Positions 18,243 to 27,791 of a stretch of 64,000 nt of DNA are shown one piece after another (the stretch's first letter is position 1; every line of letters starts with the position of its first letter). Position numbers and translations under genes: made by a program. The notes under the pieces were generated by a model. That model saw only the letters and a program-made list of their open reading frames with translations, did no database searches and was not told the DNA's origin. Source of the stretch: Paenibacillus qinlingensis (GTDB taxonomy: Bacteria; Bacillota; Bacilli; Paenibacillales; NBRC-103111); NCBI RefSeq assembly GCF_013204845.1, contig NZ_JABMKY010000001.1, forward strand, positions 124,001 to 188,000, given 5' to 3'.

Positions 18243-19112
18243 CTATTTCAAAAGTCTCAACATTTTATTTAAAAAGCTCTTGACACCGGTTGAAGGCGTT
18301 TCAATAACGCGATATCCCTTAATATAATTGTCAGTAAGCGTTTTGATGCTCTTGGTTGCCGTTGAATAAGGAAATGCAATTGAGAAAGGAATTTGCCTCT
18401 TCACTGCTTTAGAAACAACCGGATCATCCTCAACAAACCCTACGGTAGGAATATGAATATTCAAAAATTGTTTAGCAACTAAAGAAATTTTGTCAGCTGT
18501 TTGCTTTCCTTCTCGCTCATCTGTAACTCGATTAATAACTAATTTAAAGGAAACGTCATGGCCCATTGAGTTCACCATCTTGATAATGGCATATGCATCT
18601 GTAATAGATGTTGGCTCAGGAGTGGTAACCACAATGGCTTCTTCTGCCGCAAGTATGAATTTAAGCGTTTCTTTGGATAGGCCTGCACCCGTATCGAAAA
18701 TAATAAAATCCACATAACCGTTTAATTGCATAACTTGTTCCGCAAAATAGTCTAATTCTTCTTCCGTTAATCGCAATAAGTCATTAAAACCAGAACCACC
18801 AGCGATGAACTCTAAACCATTAGACCCCTTTTGGATAATTTCCCAAATCGTCTTATCTTTCTTTAAAAGGTGATATAGACTATACGTTGAAGATACACCC
18901 ATTAATACATCAATGTTTGCGAGTCCTATATCTGCATCGAAAACAAGCACTTTATAACCCAGAGACTGTAGTGATAAAGCGAAGTTTAGCGTAAAATTGG
19001 ATTTACCTACACCACCTTTTCCACTGGTTACGGTAATAATCCTGGTTGTTCTTGTGCCTTTATCAACTTGTGTTTGAACCAGATTCCGCAACCCTTCTGC
19101 TTGATCCTTCAT
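18243..19112 (-). CDS. flhG: MinD-like ATPase FlhG (YlxH)
   Basis: A MinD/ParA-type ATPase that, with FlhF, sets flagellar number and position. The deviant Walker A loop SGKGGVGKSN is at residues 30-39, after a short N-terminal arm (QAEGLRNLVQ) of the type that stimulates the FlhF GTPase. The switch motif FDTGAGL is conserved, with Gly in place of the usual second Ala. 289 residues. The start overlaps the flhF stop (ATGA). Confidence 0.94.
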   Translation of the reverse strand: MKDQAEGLRNLVQTQVDKGTRTTRIITVTSGKGGVGKSNFTLNFALSLQSLGYKVLVFDADIGLANIDVLMGVSSTYSLYHLLKKDKTIWEIIQKGSNGLEFIAGGSGFNDLLRLTEEELDYFAEQVMQLNGYVDFIIFDTGAGLSKETLKFILAAEEAIVVTTPEPTSITDAYAIIKMVNSMGHDVSFKLVINRVTDEREGKQTADKISLVAKQFLNIHIPTVGFVEDDPVVSKAVKRQIPFSIAFPYSTATKSIKTLTDNYIKGYRVIETPSTGVKSFLNKMLRLLK

Positions 19113-20416
19113 GTTCTAGGCTCCTCCAATAACAAATCAATGATTTGCCACTCGTTCATTTCCGCAATATCATCAGGCACACTTTGCCCAGTTGTCACAT
19201 ACGAAAGCTTAAGAGAAAACTCATGAACAACATTCAAAATGGCGCCATAGGAATCCGTTTCATCCATTTTGGTAAAGAGAACTTTGTCCAATTTGAATTT
19301 ACTAAAATTATTCGTAATGGCTCGTAGATCACGATATTTGGTCGTTAAGCTTAACACGAGTATGGTTTCACTATTTCCTTGCGTTTTCAGTAAAGAATTC
19401 AACTCTGAAACATACATTTCATTACGGAAATTACGTCCAGCCGTATCCATGAAAATAATGTCGCATTGGGCTAAATTTTGAAAGGCTTTTGTCAAATCCT
19501 GCGGAGAAAATACAACTTCAAGTGGCACATTTAAAATAGTAGCATATGTTTTCAGCTGCTCAATCGCAGCAATTCGATAAGTGTCTGAAGTAATAAATCC
19601 CACTTTACGATGGTATTTCAACACTTGCTCCGCGGCTAATTTCGCTATCGTAGTCGTTTTACCAACACCCGTAGGGCCAACAAAATGAACAACGCGAGTT
19701 TGAGTAGATATATGCTTACTATGATCTATTTGTAGAATCTCGCCCAATTTCGAACGAACAAGTTGATGCGCTGCTTCTTCTGTAACAGGTTCATCTGCAA
19801 GTTGAAAATCTGCCATAACTTCATCCATAATCTGTCTCACAAGTGTTGGATTCACTTCTTGGTCATACAGTCTCTGCTCAAGCTTTTGCAACGCTTCTGG
19901 AAGCTTATCTCCGTCAGTCGCTTGCGTAAGCTTCTTCATCATTTCTTTCATTTGTTTGAGCTCATCCATCACTTGTTCATCTTTGATCGACGATCTGGCT
20001 GTTGATTGAACAGACGAGGGTGAATAAGCTTGATGCGCAGCTACAGGATTCATAAGCCTGTCCGGTTGAGGAACGGCACCTACCGCTACTGGTTCACTCT
20101 TCATAGCTACTGGTGCTAATACATCAGGTACATCTGGAAAATCCGATTGATAACTAGTTTTAATTTGAGTTACCTGACTATTCACCTTGGGTTGCGGTGG
20201 CATCTGCTGTGCTACTCGTTGGGGAGCAGGCGCAGGTTTCTCATTAGCAGCGTCAATTGCCGCAATGACTTCTATTTTCTTTTTGCCAAACATACCAAGA
20301 AAACCGCCAGTCCGAATTTCTTTCGTATTTAGAATCACCGCATCTTTACCAAGATCCGTCCGAATTTTTTGCAAAGCGTCAGGCATGGAATCAACAACAT
20401 ATCTTTTTACTCTCAT
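19109..20416 (-). CDS. flhF: SRP-type GTPase FlhF
   Basis: A signal-recognition-type GTPase that marks where flagella are built. 435 residues: an N-terminal B domain, a Pro/Gln-rich linker (about 60-140), then the NG domain with P-loop [10 protein letters not shown] at 247-256 and the MDTAGRNFRN motif. It overlaps flhA by four bases at its start and flhG by four at its end. Unlike Ffh it has no M domain. Confidence 0.95.
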   Translation of the reverse strand: MRVKRYVVDSMPDALQKIRTDLGKDAVILNTKEIRTGGFLGMFGKKKIEVIAAIDAANEKPAPAPQRVAQQMPPQPKVNSQVTQIKTSYQSDFPDVPDVLAPVAMKSEPVAVGAVPQPDRLMNPVAAHQAYSPSSVQSTARSSIKDEQVMDELKQMKEMMKKLTQATDGDKLPEALQKLEQRLYDQEVNPTLVRQIMDEVMADFQLADEPVTEEAAHQLVRSKLGEILQIDHSKHISTQTRVVHFVGPTGVGKTTTIAKLAAEQVLKYHRKVGFITSDTYRIAAIEQLKTYATILNVPLEVVFSPQDLTKAFQNLAQCDIIFMDTAGRNFRNEMYVSELNSLLKTQGNSETILVLSLTTKYRDLRAITNNFSKFKLDKVLFTKMDETDSYGAILNVVHEFSLKLSYVTTGQSVPDDIAEMNEWQIIDLLLEEPRT

Positions 20417-22446
20417 AAATTGACTACCCCCATGCTCTGGATTTCAACGCTAGGCTCTAATTCGCTATACGAAAGTACCGGTATATCTTGCAGAGTTCGT
20501 TCTAGAAGCTGTCTAACATACATCCGAATCGTTGGTGAAGTTAAAATGACTGGTTGCTGTCCCGATTGGATTAATTTCGTAACTTGCTCTGTTACACGAT
20601 GATAAATAATTTGTGATGATGAAGGATCTAACGCCAAATAGCTACCTTGATCTGATTGTTGCACGGAATCTGCAATTTTCTTCTCCACCGACGGGCCTAC
20701 TGTAATTACTTTGAGTGAATCACCATGTGAAGTGAACTGCTGTGTGATTTGTCGTGAAAGTGACTGCCTCACATATTCCGTTAAAATCTCAGGATCTTTC
20801 GTGTACGTACCATAATCCGCAAGTGTTTCTAAGATAGTGACCAAATCACGAACCGATATTTTCTCACGCAGGAGTTTGGACAGAACTTTCTGAATATCTC
20901 CAATAACTAGAACGGAAGGGATTAGATCATCAACAAGCGCAGGGTACGATTCTCTTACATTTTCGATAAGTGCCTTCGTTTCCTGACGACCCAGCAGTTC
21001 GTGAATGTGTTTCTTAATAATTTCAGTTAAATGCGTAGCCACAACTGACGGTGGATCTACGACTGTATAACCAGATAGTTCTGCTCTCTCTTTGTTTACT
21101 TCATCAATCCAAATTGCGGGTAAACCGAATGCCGGTTCCGTAGTTTCAATACCTGATATCGAATCATCATCAAATCCAGGACTCATGGCTAGATAGTGAT
21201 TTAAAAGTAGTTCGCCGCGTGCAACCGTATTGCCTTTAATTTTGATGATATACTCATTGGGCCTTAATTGGATATTGTCACGAATTCGAATGACAGGAAC
21301 CACAACTCCGAGCTCTAATGCACATTGACGACGTATTAGAATAATCCGATCTAATAAATCCCCGCCTTGCTGTGTATCTGCAAGAGGGATTAATCCATAA
21401 CCAAACTCAAACTCGATCGGATCAACTTGTAATAAGGAAATAACACTTTCTGGACTTCGTACTTCCTCGATCTGCTGTTCTTCAACCAATTGTTCTTCTT
21501 TAATCGCTTCACGTTCCAAATTCTTTTGCATTTTGAATCCCGCATACACTAGTAAGGCTGCAATCGGATATGTTGTAAACCAATGGATTGGGGTAAACGT
21601 ACCTAATATAACTAATGTACCGGCAACGATGTACATCAATTTCGGTTGTGCAGTTAATTGTTTTGTAATATCATGGCCTAAGTTACCCTCAGATGATGCG
21701 CGAGTAACAATAATACCTGCAGCTGTTGAGATTAATAATGCTGGAATTTGGCTAACCAATCCATCACCGATAGTTAATATCGAGAACGTTTGCAAAGCTT
21801 CTGCAAAATCCATCCCCTTCATGGTCATCCCAATAATGAATCCGCCAATTAAGTTGATAACGAGGATAATAATCCCGGCAATCGCATCACCTTTGACAAA
21901 TTTACTGGCACCATCCATGGCTCCATAGAAATCTGCCTCACGCTCAATTTTTTGTCGTCTCTCTCTTGCTTGAACCTCATTGATTAAACCAGCATTCAAA
22001 TCGGCATCAATACTCATTTGCTTCCCAGGCATTGCGTCTAAGGTAAACCTTGCCGCTACCTCGGCCACGCGCTCAGAACCTTTGGTAATAACAATGAATT
22101 GCACTAAGACAAGGATGAGAAACACAACGAATCCCACGACGATATTGCCCTGCGCAACGAACGAACCAAAAGTTCTGACCACGTCGCCTGCTTCAGCATG
22201 CGCCAAAATATTACGAGTAGTTGACACGTTTAATGCCAATCGAAAGAGTGTTGTAATCAATAACAAGGAAGGGAAAATCGAGAACTGGAGTGCTTCCTGT
22301 GTATTCATAGCAACCAATATAATCATTAATGCTATGGAAATATTAATAATAAGTAAAAAGTCCAGCAAAGGGATCGGAACCGGCACAATCATCATCAACA
22401 CGATGCCAATAATACCGACTAGAACTAATAAATCCTTGATTTTCAT
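20413..22446 (-). CDS. flhA: Flagellar export gate protein FlhA
   Basis: Large membrane component of the flagellar type III export gate; its cytoplasmic ring docks chaperone-substrate complexes. 677 residues with about eight N-terminal membrane segments (1-310), the conserved FHIPEP-type cytoplasmic loop (KGSERVAEVAARFTLDAMPG) and a long C-terminal cytoplasmic domain. Start ATG at 22446, nine bases after GGAGG. It lies between flhB and flhF. Confidence 0.97.
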   Translation of the reverse strand: MKIKDLLVLVGIIGIVLMMIVPVPIPLLDFLLIINISIALMIILVAMNTQEALQFSIFPSLLLITTLFRLALNVSTTRNILAHAEAGDVVRTFGSFVAQGNIVVGFVVFLILVLVQFIVITKGSERVAEVAARFTLDAMPGKQMSIDADLNAGLINEVQARERRQKIEREADFYGAMDGASKFVKGDAIAGIIILVINLIGGFIIGMTMKGMDFAEALQTFSILTIGDGLVSQIPALLISTAAGIIVTRASSEGNLGHDITKQLTAQPKLMYIVAGTLVILGTFTPIHWFTTYPIAALLVYAGFKMQKNLEREAIKEEQLVEEQQIEEVRSPESVISLLQVDPIEFEFGYGLIPLADTQQGGDLLDRIILIRRQCALELGVVVPVIRIRDNIQLRPNEYIIKIKGNTVARGELLLNHYLAMSPGFDDDSISGIETTEPAFGLPAIWIDEVNKERAELSGYTVVDPPSVVATHLTEIIKKHIHELLGRQETKALIENVRESYPALVDDLIPSVLVIGDIQKVLSKLLREKISVRDLVTILETLADYGTYTKDPEILTEYVRQSLSRQITQQFTSHGDSLKVITVGPSVEKKIADSVQQSDQGSYLALDPSSSQIIYHRVTEQVTKLIQSGQQPVILTSPTIRMYVRQLLERTLQDIPVLSYSELEPSVEIQSMGVVNL

Positions 22447-22467
22447 CAGATTGCACCTCCCCCTACA

Positions 22468-23562
22468 TTAATTCGTCTTACCCTTCATCTTATATACATA
22501 CGCTAGTACTTCTGCCACAGCTTGGAATAGATCGGCTGGAATGGCATCACCAATTTCCACCTGTGCAAAAATCGCTCGAGCAAGCGGCTTATTTTCCATC
22601 GTCATGACGCCATTCTGTTTGGCGACTTCCTTAATTTTTAATGCAACATAATCTGCCCCTTTTGCAATTACTGTAGGGGCCTGCATATTTTGGGCATCAT
22701 ATTTCAAAGCAACTGCGAAGTGAGTTGGGTTGGTAATAATAACGTCGGCCTTAGGAACTTCCTGCATCATACGTTGCATGGCCATTTGACGTTGTTTGGC
22801 ACGGATCTTCCCTTTGATGAGAGGATCGCCTTCACTTTTCTTATACTCATCCTTAATATCCTGTTTGGACATTTTGAGACTTTTCTCATGTTCGTATTTC
22901 TGATAAATAAAATCAAAAATAGCTAGTACGATCAAAATAGCACCGATTTTTATTCCCAAAGTTAGCGTAACCGAAGCAATAAATGAAAATGTGCTCTCTA
23001 AAGGTGTGTGGCCTAACCCTAACAACCTTGCTTTTTGCCCCATCAAAGTGGTATAAACCGCATAACCAATAATCAACATTTTCAAAGTCGACTTTAAAAA
23101 GTCCACCACTGTTCGCATCGAAAAAATTCGTTTAAACCCACTAATTGGATTTATCTTATCAAACTTCATCATCAAGGGCTCACCGATAAACATAAAACCA
23201 ACCTGTGCGTAGTTCGATATAAAAGCGATTAAAACTACCAATATAAAGATTGGAGCCAAAATGATCAAGCCTTGTACCGTTAAATCCGTGAATAACACTT
23301 GTACGTTCCCTACGGTTACATCCATGCCTAATTGATTCTCATATACATCCCGAAAGATATGAATAATCCTTCCTTTCATAAAAGAACCAAACATGAGAAA
23401 AGCCACGAATGAAAAAAGTAAAATGGAAGCCGCGGGCAAGTCCATACTTTTTGCAACTTGACCCTTTTTTCTGGCATCCTGTCTTTTCTTGGCAGTAGCA
23501 GGCTCCGTTTTTTCCCCAGCAAACCATTGTAAATCAAGCTGTAAACGAAGTTGTTGGGACAC
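22468..23562 (-). CDS. flhB: Flagellar export switch protein FlhB
   Basis: Membrane export component that switches from rod/hook to filament substrates after self-cleavage. 364 residues: four membrane segments, then a cytoplasmic domain with the autocleavage motif NPTH at 278-281 (TNPTHFAVALKY). I start at GTG 23562 behind AGGAGGAG, because the longer reading frame would overlap fliR by over 60 bases. The Lys-rich N-terminus EKTEPATAKKRQDARKKGQ is typical. A second FlhB-like cytoplasmic domain is encoded at 53104-53421. Confidence 0.96.
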   Translation of the reverse strand: MSQQLRLQLDLQWFAGEKTEPATAKKRQDARKKGQVAKSMDLPAASILLFSFVAFLMFGSFMKGRIIHIFRDVYENQLGMDVTVGNVQVLFTDLTVQGLIILAPIFILVVLIAFISNYAQVGFMFIGEPLMMKFDKINPISGFKRIFSMRTVVDFLKSTLKMLIIGYAVYTTLMGQKARLLGLGHTPLESTFSFIASVTLTLGIKIGAILIVLAIFDFIYQKYEHEKSLKMSKQDIKDEYKKSEGDPLIKGKIRAKQRQMAMQRMMQEVPKADVIITNPTHFAVALKYDAQNMQAPTVIAKGADYVALKIKEVAKQNGVMTMENKPLARAIFAQVEIGDAIPADLFQAVAEVLAYVYKMKGKTN

Positions 23563-23572
23563 GGTACTCCTC

Positions 23573-24373
23573 CTACTTAGGTGTTGTCTGCGGCGAACCG
23601 CCCATAATATGTAACATTTGCTCCATATAGTCAAACATAGTTCCGAACAATTGCTGGAATTGTGAAATTAAACCTGGGAATATAATAACGAGCAGGAAAA
23701 ATCCTAGAATCATTTTAAGAGGTGCGCCGATAACAAAAATATTGAATTGCGGTGCAACCCTTGTCAGAAGTCCTAGACCTAAATCAGTTAGAAACAATGC
23801 TGCTACTATGGGAGCAGCGAGTTGGAATGACAGGTAAAACATTTTGGAGAGCGATTTAAACAAGAAATCCGATATTTGCCCTTCGTAAATGCGACTAAAT
23901 AGTGCGTTATCAATTGGCACCCATTTATAACTGTCAATGATCGCTCTAATCAAGTAATGATGACCGTCAAACGATAGAAACAAAAGGACAGCAATCATAT
24001 ATTTTAAATTACCGAGCATCGGTGTTGAAGCACCCGATAAAGGATCAATAACGCTCGCCATACTGAAACCAATTTGCATATCCATAAATGAACCAGCCGT
24101 TTGAACAACGGTGAAAAACAGATAAGCGAGAAAACCTAATATGATACCTATTAGCATCTCGCGAATAATTAACAGTACATATACACCATCAATCGGCATG
24201 GACTTCTCCATCCCCAATGTCGCGAAAATAATCAATGATATAAATACGGAGAGCCCTACTTTGAACATCATTGGAATATTTCTGGAAGAAAGAATAGGCA
24301 CCACGACAAAAAATGATGTAATTCGACAAAAAATAAGCAGAAAAATAGGGATCGCTTGAATAATAGTTGGCAT
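23573..24373 (-). CDS. fliR: Flagellar export gate protein FliR
   Basis: Integral membrane subunit of the FliPQR export core. About 266 residues with six hydrophobic segments. I use ATG 24373 (MPTIIQAIPIFLLIFCRI), which aligns with the usual start of the family; a GTG three codons upstream is possible and neither has a strong ribosome site. It begins 12 bases after fliQ and ends ten bases before flhB. Confidence 0.93.
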   Translation of the reverse strand: MPTIIQAIPIFLLIFCRITSFFVVVPILSSRNIPMMFKVGLSVFISLIIFATLGMEKSMPIDGVYVLLIIREMLIGIILGFLAYLFFTVVQTAGSFMDMQIGFSMASVIDPLSGASTPMLGNLKYMIAVLLFLSFDGHHYLIRAIIDSYKWVPIDNALFSRIYEGQISDFLFKSLSKMFYLSFQLAAPIVAALFLTDLGLGLLTRVAPQFNIFVIGAPLKMILGFFLLVIIFPGLISQFQQLFGTMFDYMEQMLHIMGGSPQTTPK

Positions 24374-24385
24374 TTCACTCACAAC

Positions 24386-24655
24386 CTAACCAACGAATTT
24401 GTAAAGATTGTTGAGTAGATTAAAGGTAAAATCAACTAATGTATTCATAATCCATGATCCGAAAATAAGGATGGAAAGCAATACAGCAACAATTTTCGGA
24501 ACAAAGGCAAGTGTCTGCTCTTGAATCTGTGTCGTGGCTTGAAAAATACTGATGGCCAAACCAACGATTAATCCAATAAGCAGCATTGGCGCACTAGCCT
24601 TAAGAACGGTATAAACAGCCTCACCAGCAATTCGTATTACAAACTCCGATCCCAT
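24386..24655 (-). CDS. fliQ: Flagellar export gate protein FliQ
   Basis: Small export-gate subunit of 89 residues with two membrane hairpin helices (about 18-40 and 52-75). The conserved FQATTQIQEQTLAFVPK loop between them is typical. It lies between fliP and fliR as in other flagellar operons. Confidence 0.95.
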   Translation of the reverse strand: MGSEFVIRIAGEAVYTVLKASAPMLLIGLIVGLAISIFQATTQIQEQTLAFVPKIVAVLLSILIFGSWIMNTLVDFTFNLLNNLYKFVG

Positions 24656-24681
24656 CTAGATTACCTCCGATATCTTGGTCT

Positions 24682-25455
24682 TTAACCGTAGCTTAAGAGT
24701 AACGATCTCACCACAAGATACCAACCATCTACAAGAATAAAAAGAAGGATTTTGAATGGAAGTGAAATCATCACGGGCGGGAGCATCATCATCCCCATCG
24801 CCATTAATGTACTAGATACCACCATATCTATAACCAAAAACGGAATAAATATCATGAATCCCATCTGGAATGCAGATTTTAATTCACTGATGGCATAGGC
24901 AGGTACTAATGAAGTGAGAGGTATATCTTCAACACCAGTCGGTGCTTTTGCTTTGGAATAGTCAAGAAACAACTTCAAATCTTTCTGGCGCGTATGTTTA
25001 AACATAAACTTCTTCATGGGCAGTGATGCCGTCTGAAAAGCTTGCGTTTGATTGATTTCACCTTTTAAGTAAGGTTGAAGTGCTGTTTGATTAACTTCCC
25101 CTAAAGTTGGAGACATAATAAAAAAGGTTAAAAACAGAGCGAGTCCGATTAAAACCTGATTAGGTGGCATTTGTTGAGTTCCTAATGACGTTCGAACAAA
25201 ACCCAATACGATAACAATACGTGTAAAACTTGTCATTAAAATAAGAATTGAAGGAGCTAGACTTAATACTGTTAACAACAAAAGGAGAGTTACAGTATTC
25301 GAAGAACCCCCTGTTGCCGTGCTCGTCCCAATATTCACGTTTAATCCAGGAATCGGATTCGTAAGATCAGTTTCGGCAGCAGAAGCAGTTAATGACAGTA
25401 GGAACATGGATATCACAGTGAGCAGTAATAAGCCAATTAATTTATTTCTTTTCAT
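24682..25455 (-). CDS. fliP: Flagellar export gate protein FliP
   Basis: Core subunit of the export gate, 257 residues. An N-terminal signal-like segment (about 7-26) is followed by four membrane segments, with the conserved SFTRIVIVLGFVRTSLGTQQ and the C-terminal MMLPPVMISLPFKILLF motif. Its ATG overlaps the fliO stop by four bases, so fliO and fliP are coupled. Confidence 0.96.
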   Translation of the reverse strand: MKRNKLIGLLLLTVISMFLLSLTASAAETDLTNPIPGLNVNIGTSTATGGSSNTVTLLLLLTVLSLAPSILILMTSFTRIVIVLGFVRTSLGTQQMPPNQVLIGLALFLTFFIMSPTLGEVNQTALQPYLKGEINQTQAFQTASLPMKKFMFKHTRQKDLKLFLDYSKAKAPTGVEDIPLTSLVPAYAISELKSAFQMGFMIFIPFLVIDMVVSSTLMAMGMMMLPPVMISLPFKILLFILVDGWYLVVRSLLLSYG

Positions 25456-26084
25456 TCTTCATTCAACCGATCTGTTTGTTTTTGATCAGACAACCATTCT
25501 TCTACATGCTTATTTCGATCTGTTACACGCTTTAATTTGTCATGGAATACTTGTTGAAACGAAGTCGTAATCTCTACTTCCTCTTCTATATCGTTCTTCT
25601 TTCGTGGCAGCTTGTTGATCCACTTGCTTATTGTGCCAAATCCCATTCGATCATCCTGTGAGGATTGTAAGAGATCTGTGATATAAGCCACTTCATCAGC
25701 GTCAATGATTTTATCCAATAATTGAATATTCTCACCGACGCCAACAACGAAGAGGGAACGCCCGATCTCCACAATTTGTATGGATTTGTTTTGGCCAAGG
25801 GGAACTCCACCTAAAGAACGAATCGAGTTCCCAAACATAGTGCCTTTATTTTTCTTTGCCACATATCTCATCAGCACATAAAAAAGAATAATTATAAATG
25901 CAAGTACTAAAATCACCTTAACAACCATCAAAAGTGAGTCCCCTGAGCCCAATGAATCTGGATAGTCAGTTATGGGATCAACTTTATTGGGTTCAGTTTC
26001 CGCATGTACGTTATTACTAGTGTAGAGCATGGCAATTAAACTGAGAAACGTTAAGTATGCTTTATTCGATTGAAGTCTTTTCAT
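25452..26084 (-). CDS. fliO: Flagellar export scaffold FliO (FliZ)
   Basis: Helps assemble the FliP ring. 210 residues: a signal peptide (about 1-28, ending VHA), a short external part, one membrane segment (about 50-75), then a cytoplasmic domain with SIRSLGGVPLGQNKSIQIVEIGRSLFVVGVGE, typical of the family, and a charged tail. The signal peptide plus single membrane helix is the arrangement seen for FliZ of Bacillus subtilis. It follows cheY and overlaps fliP. Confidence 0.9.
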   Translation of the reverse strand: MKRLQSNKAYLTFLSLIAMLYTSNNVHAETEPNKVDPITDYPDSLGSGDSLLMVVKVILVLAFIIILFYVLMRYVAKKNKGTMFGNSIRSLGGVPLGQNKSIQIVEIGRSLFVVGVGENIQLLDKIIDADEVAYITDLLQSSQDDRMGFGTISKWINKLPRKKNDIEEEVEITTSFQQVFHDKLKRVTDRNKHVEEWLSDQKQTDRLNEE

Positions 26085-26132
26085 AAGAACAACCCTTTCG
26101 GTTTATGTAAGACTCAACCGAATCCGGACGGT

Positions 26133-26495
26133 TTAACCTAGAGTCTTTTTGATAGCTTCGATTACACGGTCAGCTTGGAATGGTTTAACAATGAAGTCTT
26201 TCGCCCCTGCTTGAATCGCATCAATAACCATGGCTTGTTGCCCCATCGCAGAACACATAATTACTTTCGCGTTTGGTTCAATTTTCTTGATTTCTTTCAA
26301 AGCTTGAATCCCATCCATTTCAGGCATTGTGATATCCATCGTAATGAGATCAGGTTTCAATTCTTTATATTTTTCGATAGCTTGTGCGCCATCATTCGCC
26401 TCGCCACACACTTCATACCCATTTTTAGATAAAATATCACGAATCATCATTCTCATAAAAGCTGCATCATCCACAATTAGAATACGGTTAGCCAT
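26133..26495 (-). CDS. cheY: Chemotaxis response regulator CheY
   Basis: Single-domain receiver of 120 residues that, when phosphorylated, binds FliM and FliY at the motor. The acidic pair D9/D10, phospho-Asp D54 (LITMDITMPEMDG) and the late Lys in FIVKPF are all present. It sits between fliY and fliO, so switch proteins, phosphatase and regulator are made together. Confidence 0.97.
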   Translation of the reverse strand: MANRILIVDDAAFMRMMIRDILSKNGYEVCGEANDGAQAIEKYKELKPDLITMDITMPEMDGIQALKEIKKIEPNAKVIMCSAMGQQAMVIDAIQAGAKDFIVKPFQADRVIEAIKKTLG

Positions 26496-26519
26496 TGAAA
26501 ATATCCCCCTAAAATTAAA

Positions 26520-27791
26520 TTATTGTAATTTTTGAATTCGTTCCCATTGATTAACAATGTCGGTAACACGAACCCCAAAATTCTCATCGATAACTACAAC
26601 TTCACCTTTGGCAATCAACTTATTATTCACCAAAATGTCTACCGGCTCACCAGCAAGCTTGTCCAATTCAATGATAGACCCTTGAGACAGTTCTAAGATG
26701 TCTTTAATCACCTTATTCGTTCTGCCTAACTCTACGGTTACCTTAAGTGGTATATCGAGAAGTAAATTCAGGTTTGTATCATCTGCTTGTGAATATGAGC
26801 CTGATTGCAAGCTACCAAACTGAACAGGTTGAACATTCACATTACGATTTGGCATGCCGCCAAATGCAGCTGGAGGCTGTTGTTGATACATTGGCTGCTG
26901 CGGTGGATACATCGGTTGTTGTGGTGGATACATCGGCTGACCCATTGGAGGCTGCTGATACATCGGCTGTTCATACATCGGTTGTTGGTAAACAGGTTGC
27001 TCATACACTGGTGCTGGTTGCGATTTAGGAGCTTCTTGCACAGGTGGAGCTACTACTGGTGGTGCTTGCGCCGCCGGTGCAGCTTCCATTGCTGATTCAG
27101 TATCACCACCACCCATTAAAATCGATACCATTTCTTTGGCGAAAGGAACAGGCAATAACTGCATAATATTGGAATCAATAAGATCGCCAATCGCAAGTCG
27201 GAACGATATCTTTATAAATACGTCCTCGTCAGGCAGTTTTCCTTCTCCTTTCGACAAATTTAATATGTCGATTCCTGGTGGAGAGATATTGACAAATCGA
27301 TTAAAGATGGTAGACATGGATGTAGCTGATGAACCCATCATCTGATTCATAGCTTCTTGCACCGCGCTGATGTGAATTTCACTAAGGTTTTCATCACCGC
27401 CAGTGCCGTCTCCACCCATCATAAGATCGGCGATAACTTGAGCATCTTTGGTTTGGATAACGAGTAAGTTAATACCATCGAAGCCGTCAACATAGTTCAC
27501 ATGTACGGCAACATGAGGTCTTGGAAATTGTTCTTCCAATTCTTCTTTACCGATGACAGACACTTTAGGTGTCGTAATATCTACTTTTTTGCCCAGTAAC
27601 GTCGATAACGCTGTCGCCGCGCTGCCGAACGTAATATTACCAATTTCCCCTAATGCATCCTGCTCAAGTGGGGATAAAAAATCTTCTACTTGCGGAGGCC
27701 CATGAAATGAAGAGACAGAACTTTCTTCAGATGATTGTCTCAATAAAGCGTCGATCTCTTCCTGCGACAAATAATCTCTGTTATTCATCAT
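26520..27791 (-). CDS. fliY: Flagellar motor switch phosphatase FliY (FliN-type)
   Basis: Switch-complex protein that also removes phosphate from CheY-P. About 423 residues: an N-terminal CheY-P-binding peptide (LSQEEIDALLRQ), a CheC-like phosphatase domain with two E-x2-N sites (LGEIGNITFG and QEAMNQMMG), a long Gln/Pro/Met/Tyr linker of tandem repeats, and a C-terminal FliN domain (LDIPLKVTVELGRT to the end). I start at ATG 27791, nine bases after AAGGAG; the next codon is also ATG. It overlaps fliM by 11 bases. Confidence 0.95.
   Translation of the reverse strand: MMNNRDYLSQEEIDALLRQSSEESSVSSFHGPPQVEDFLSPLEQDALGEIGNITFGSAATALSTLLGKKVDITTPKVSVIGKEELEEQFPRPHVAVHVNYVDGFDGINLLVIQTKDAQVIADLMMGGDGTGGDENLSEIHISAVQEAMNQMMGSSATSMSTIFNRFVNISPPGIDILNLSKGEGKLPDEDVFIKISFRLAIGDLIDSNIMQLLPVPFAKEMVSILMGGGDTESAMEAAPAAQAPPVVAPPVQEAPKSQPAPVYEQPVYQQPMYEQPMYQQPPMGQPMYPPQQPMYPPQQPMYQQQPPAAFGGMPNRNVNVQPVQFGSLQSGSYSQADDTNLNLLLDIPLKVTVELGRTNKVIKDILELSQGSIIELDKLAGEPVDILVNNKLIAKGEVVVIDENFGVRVTDIVNQWERIQKLQ
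26872..27012 (-). repeat. In-frame tandem repeats in the FliY linker
   Basis: Degenerate units of about 15-21 bases encode repeats of the type MYPPQQP and MYEQP between the phosphatase and FliN domains. One 21-base unit occurs twice almost unchanged. Such tracts can change length by slippage without shifting the frame. Confidence 0.7.
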
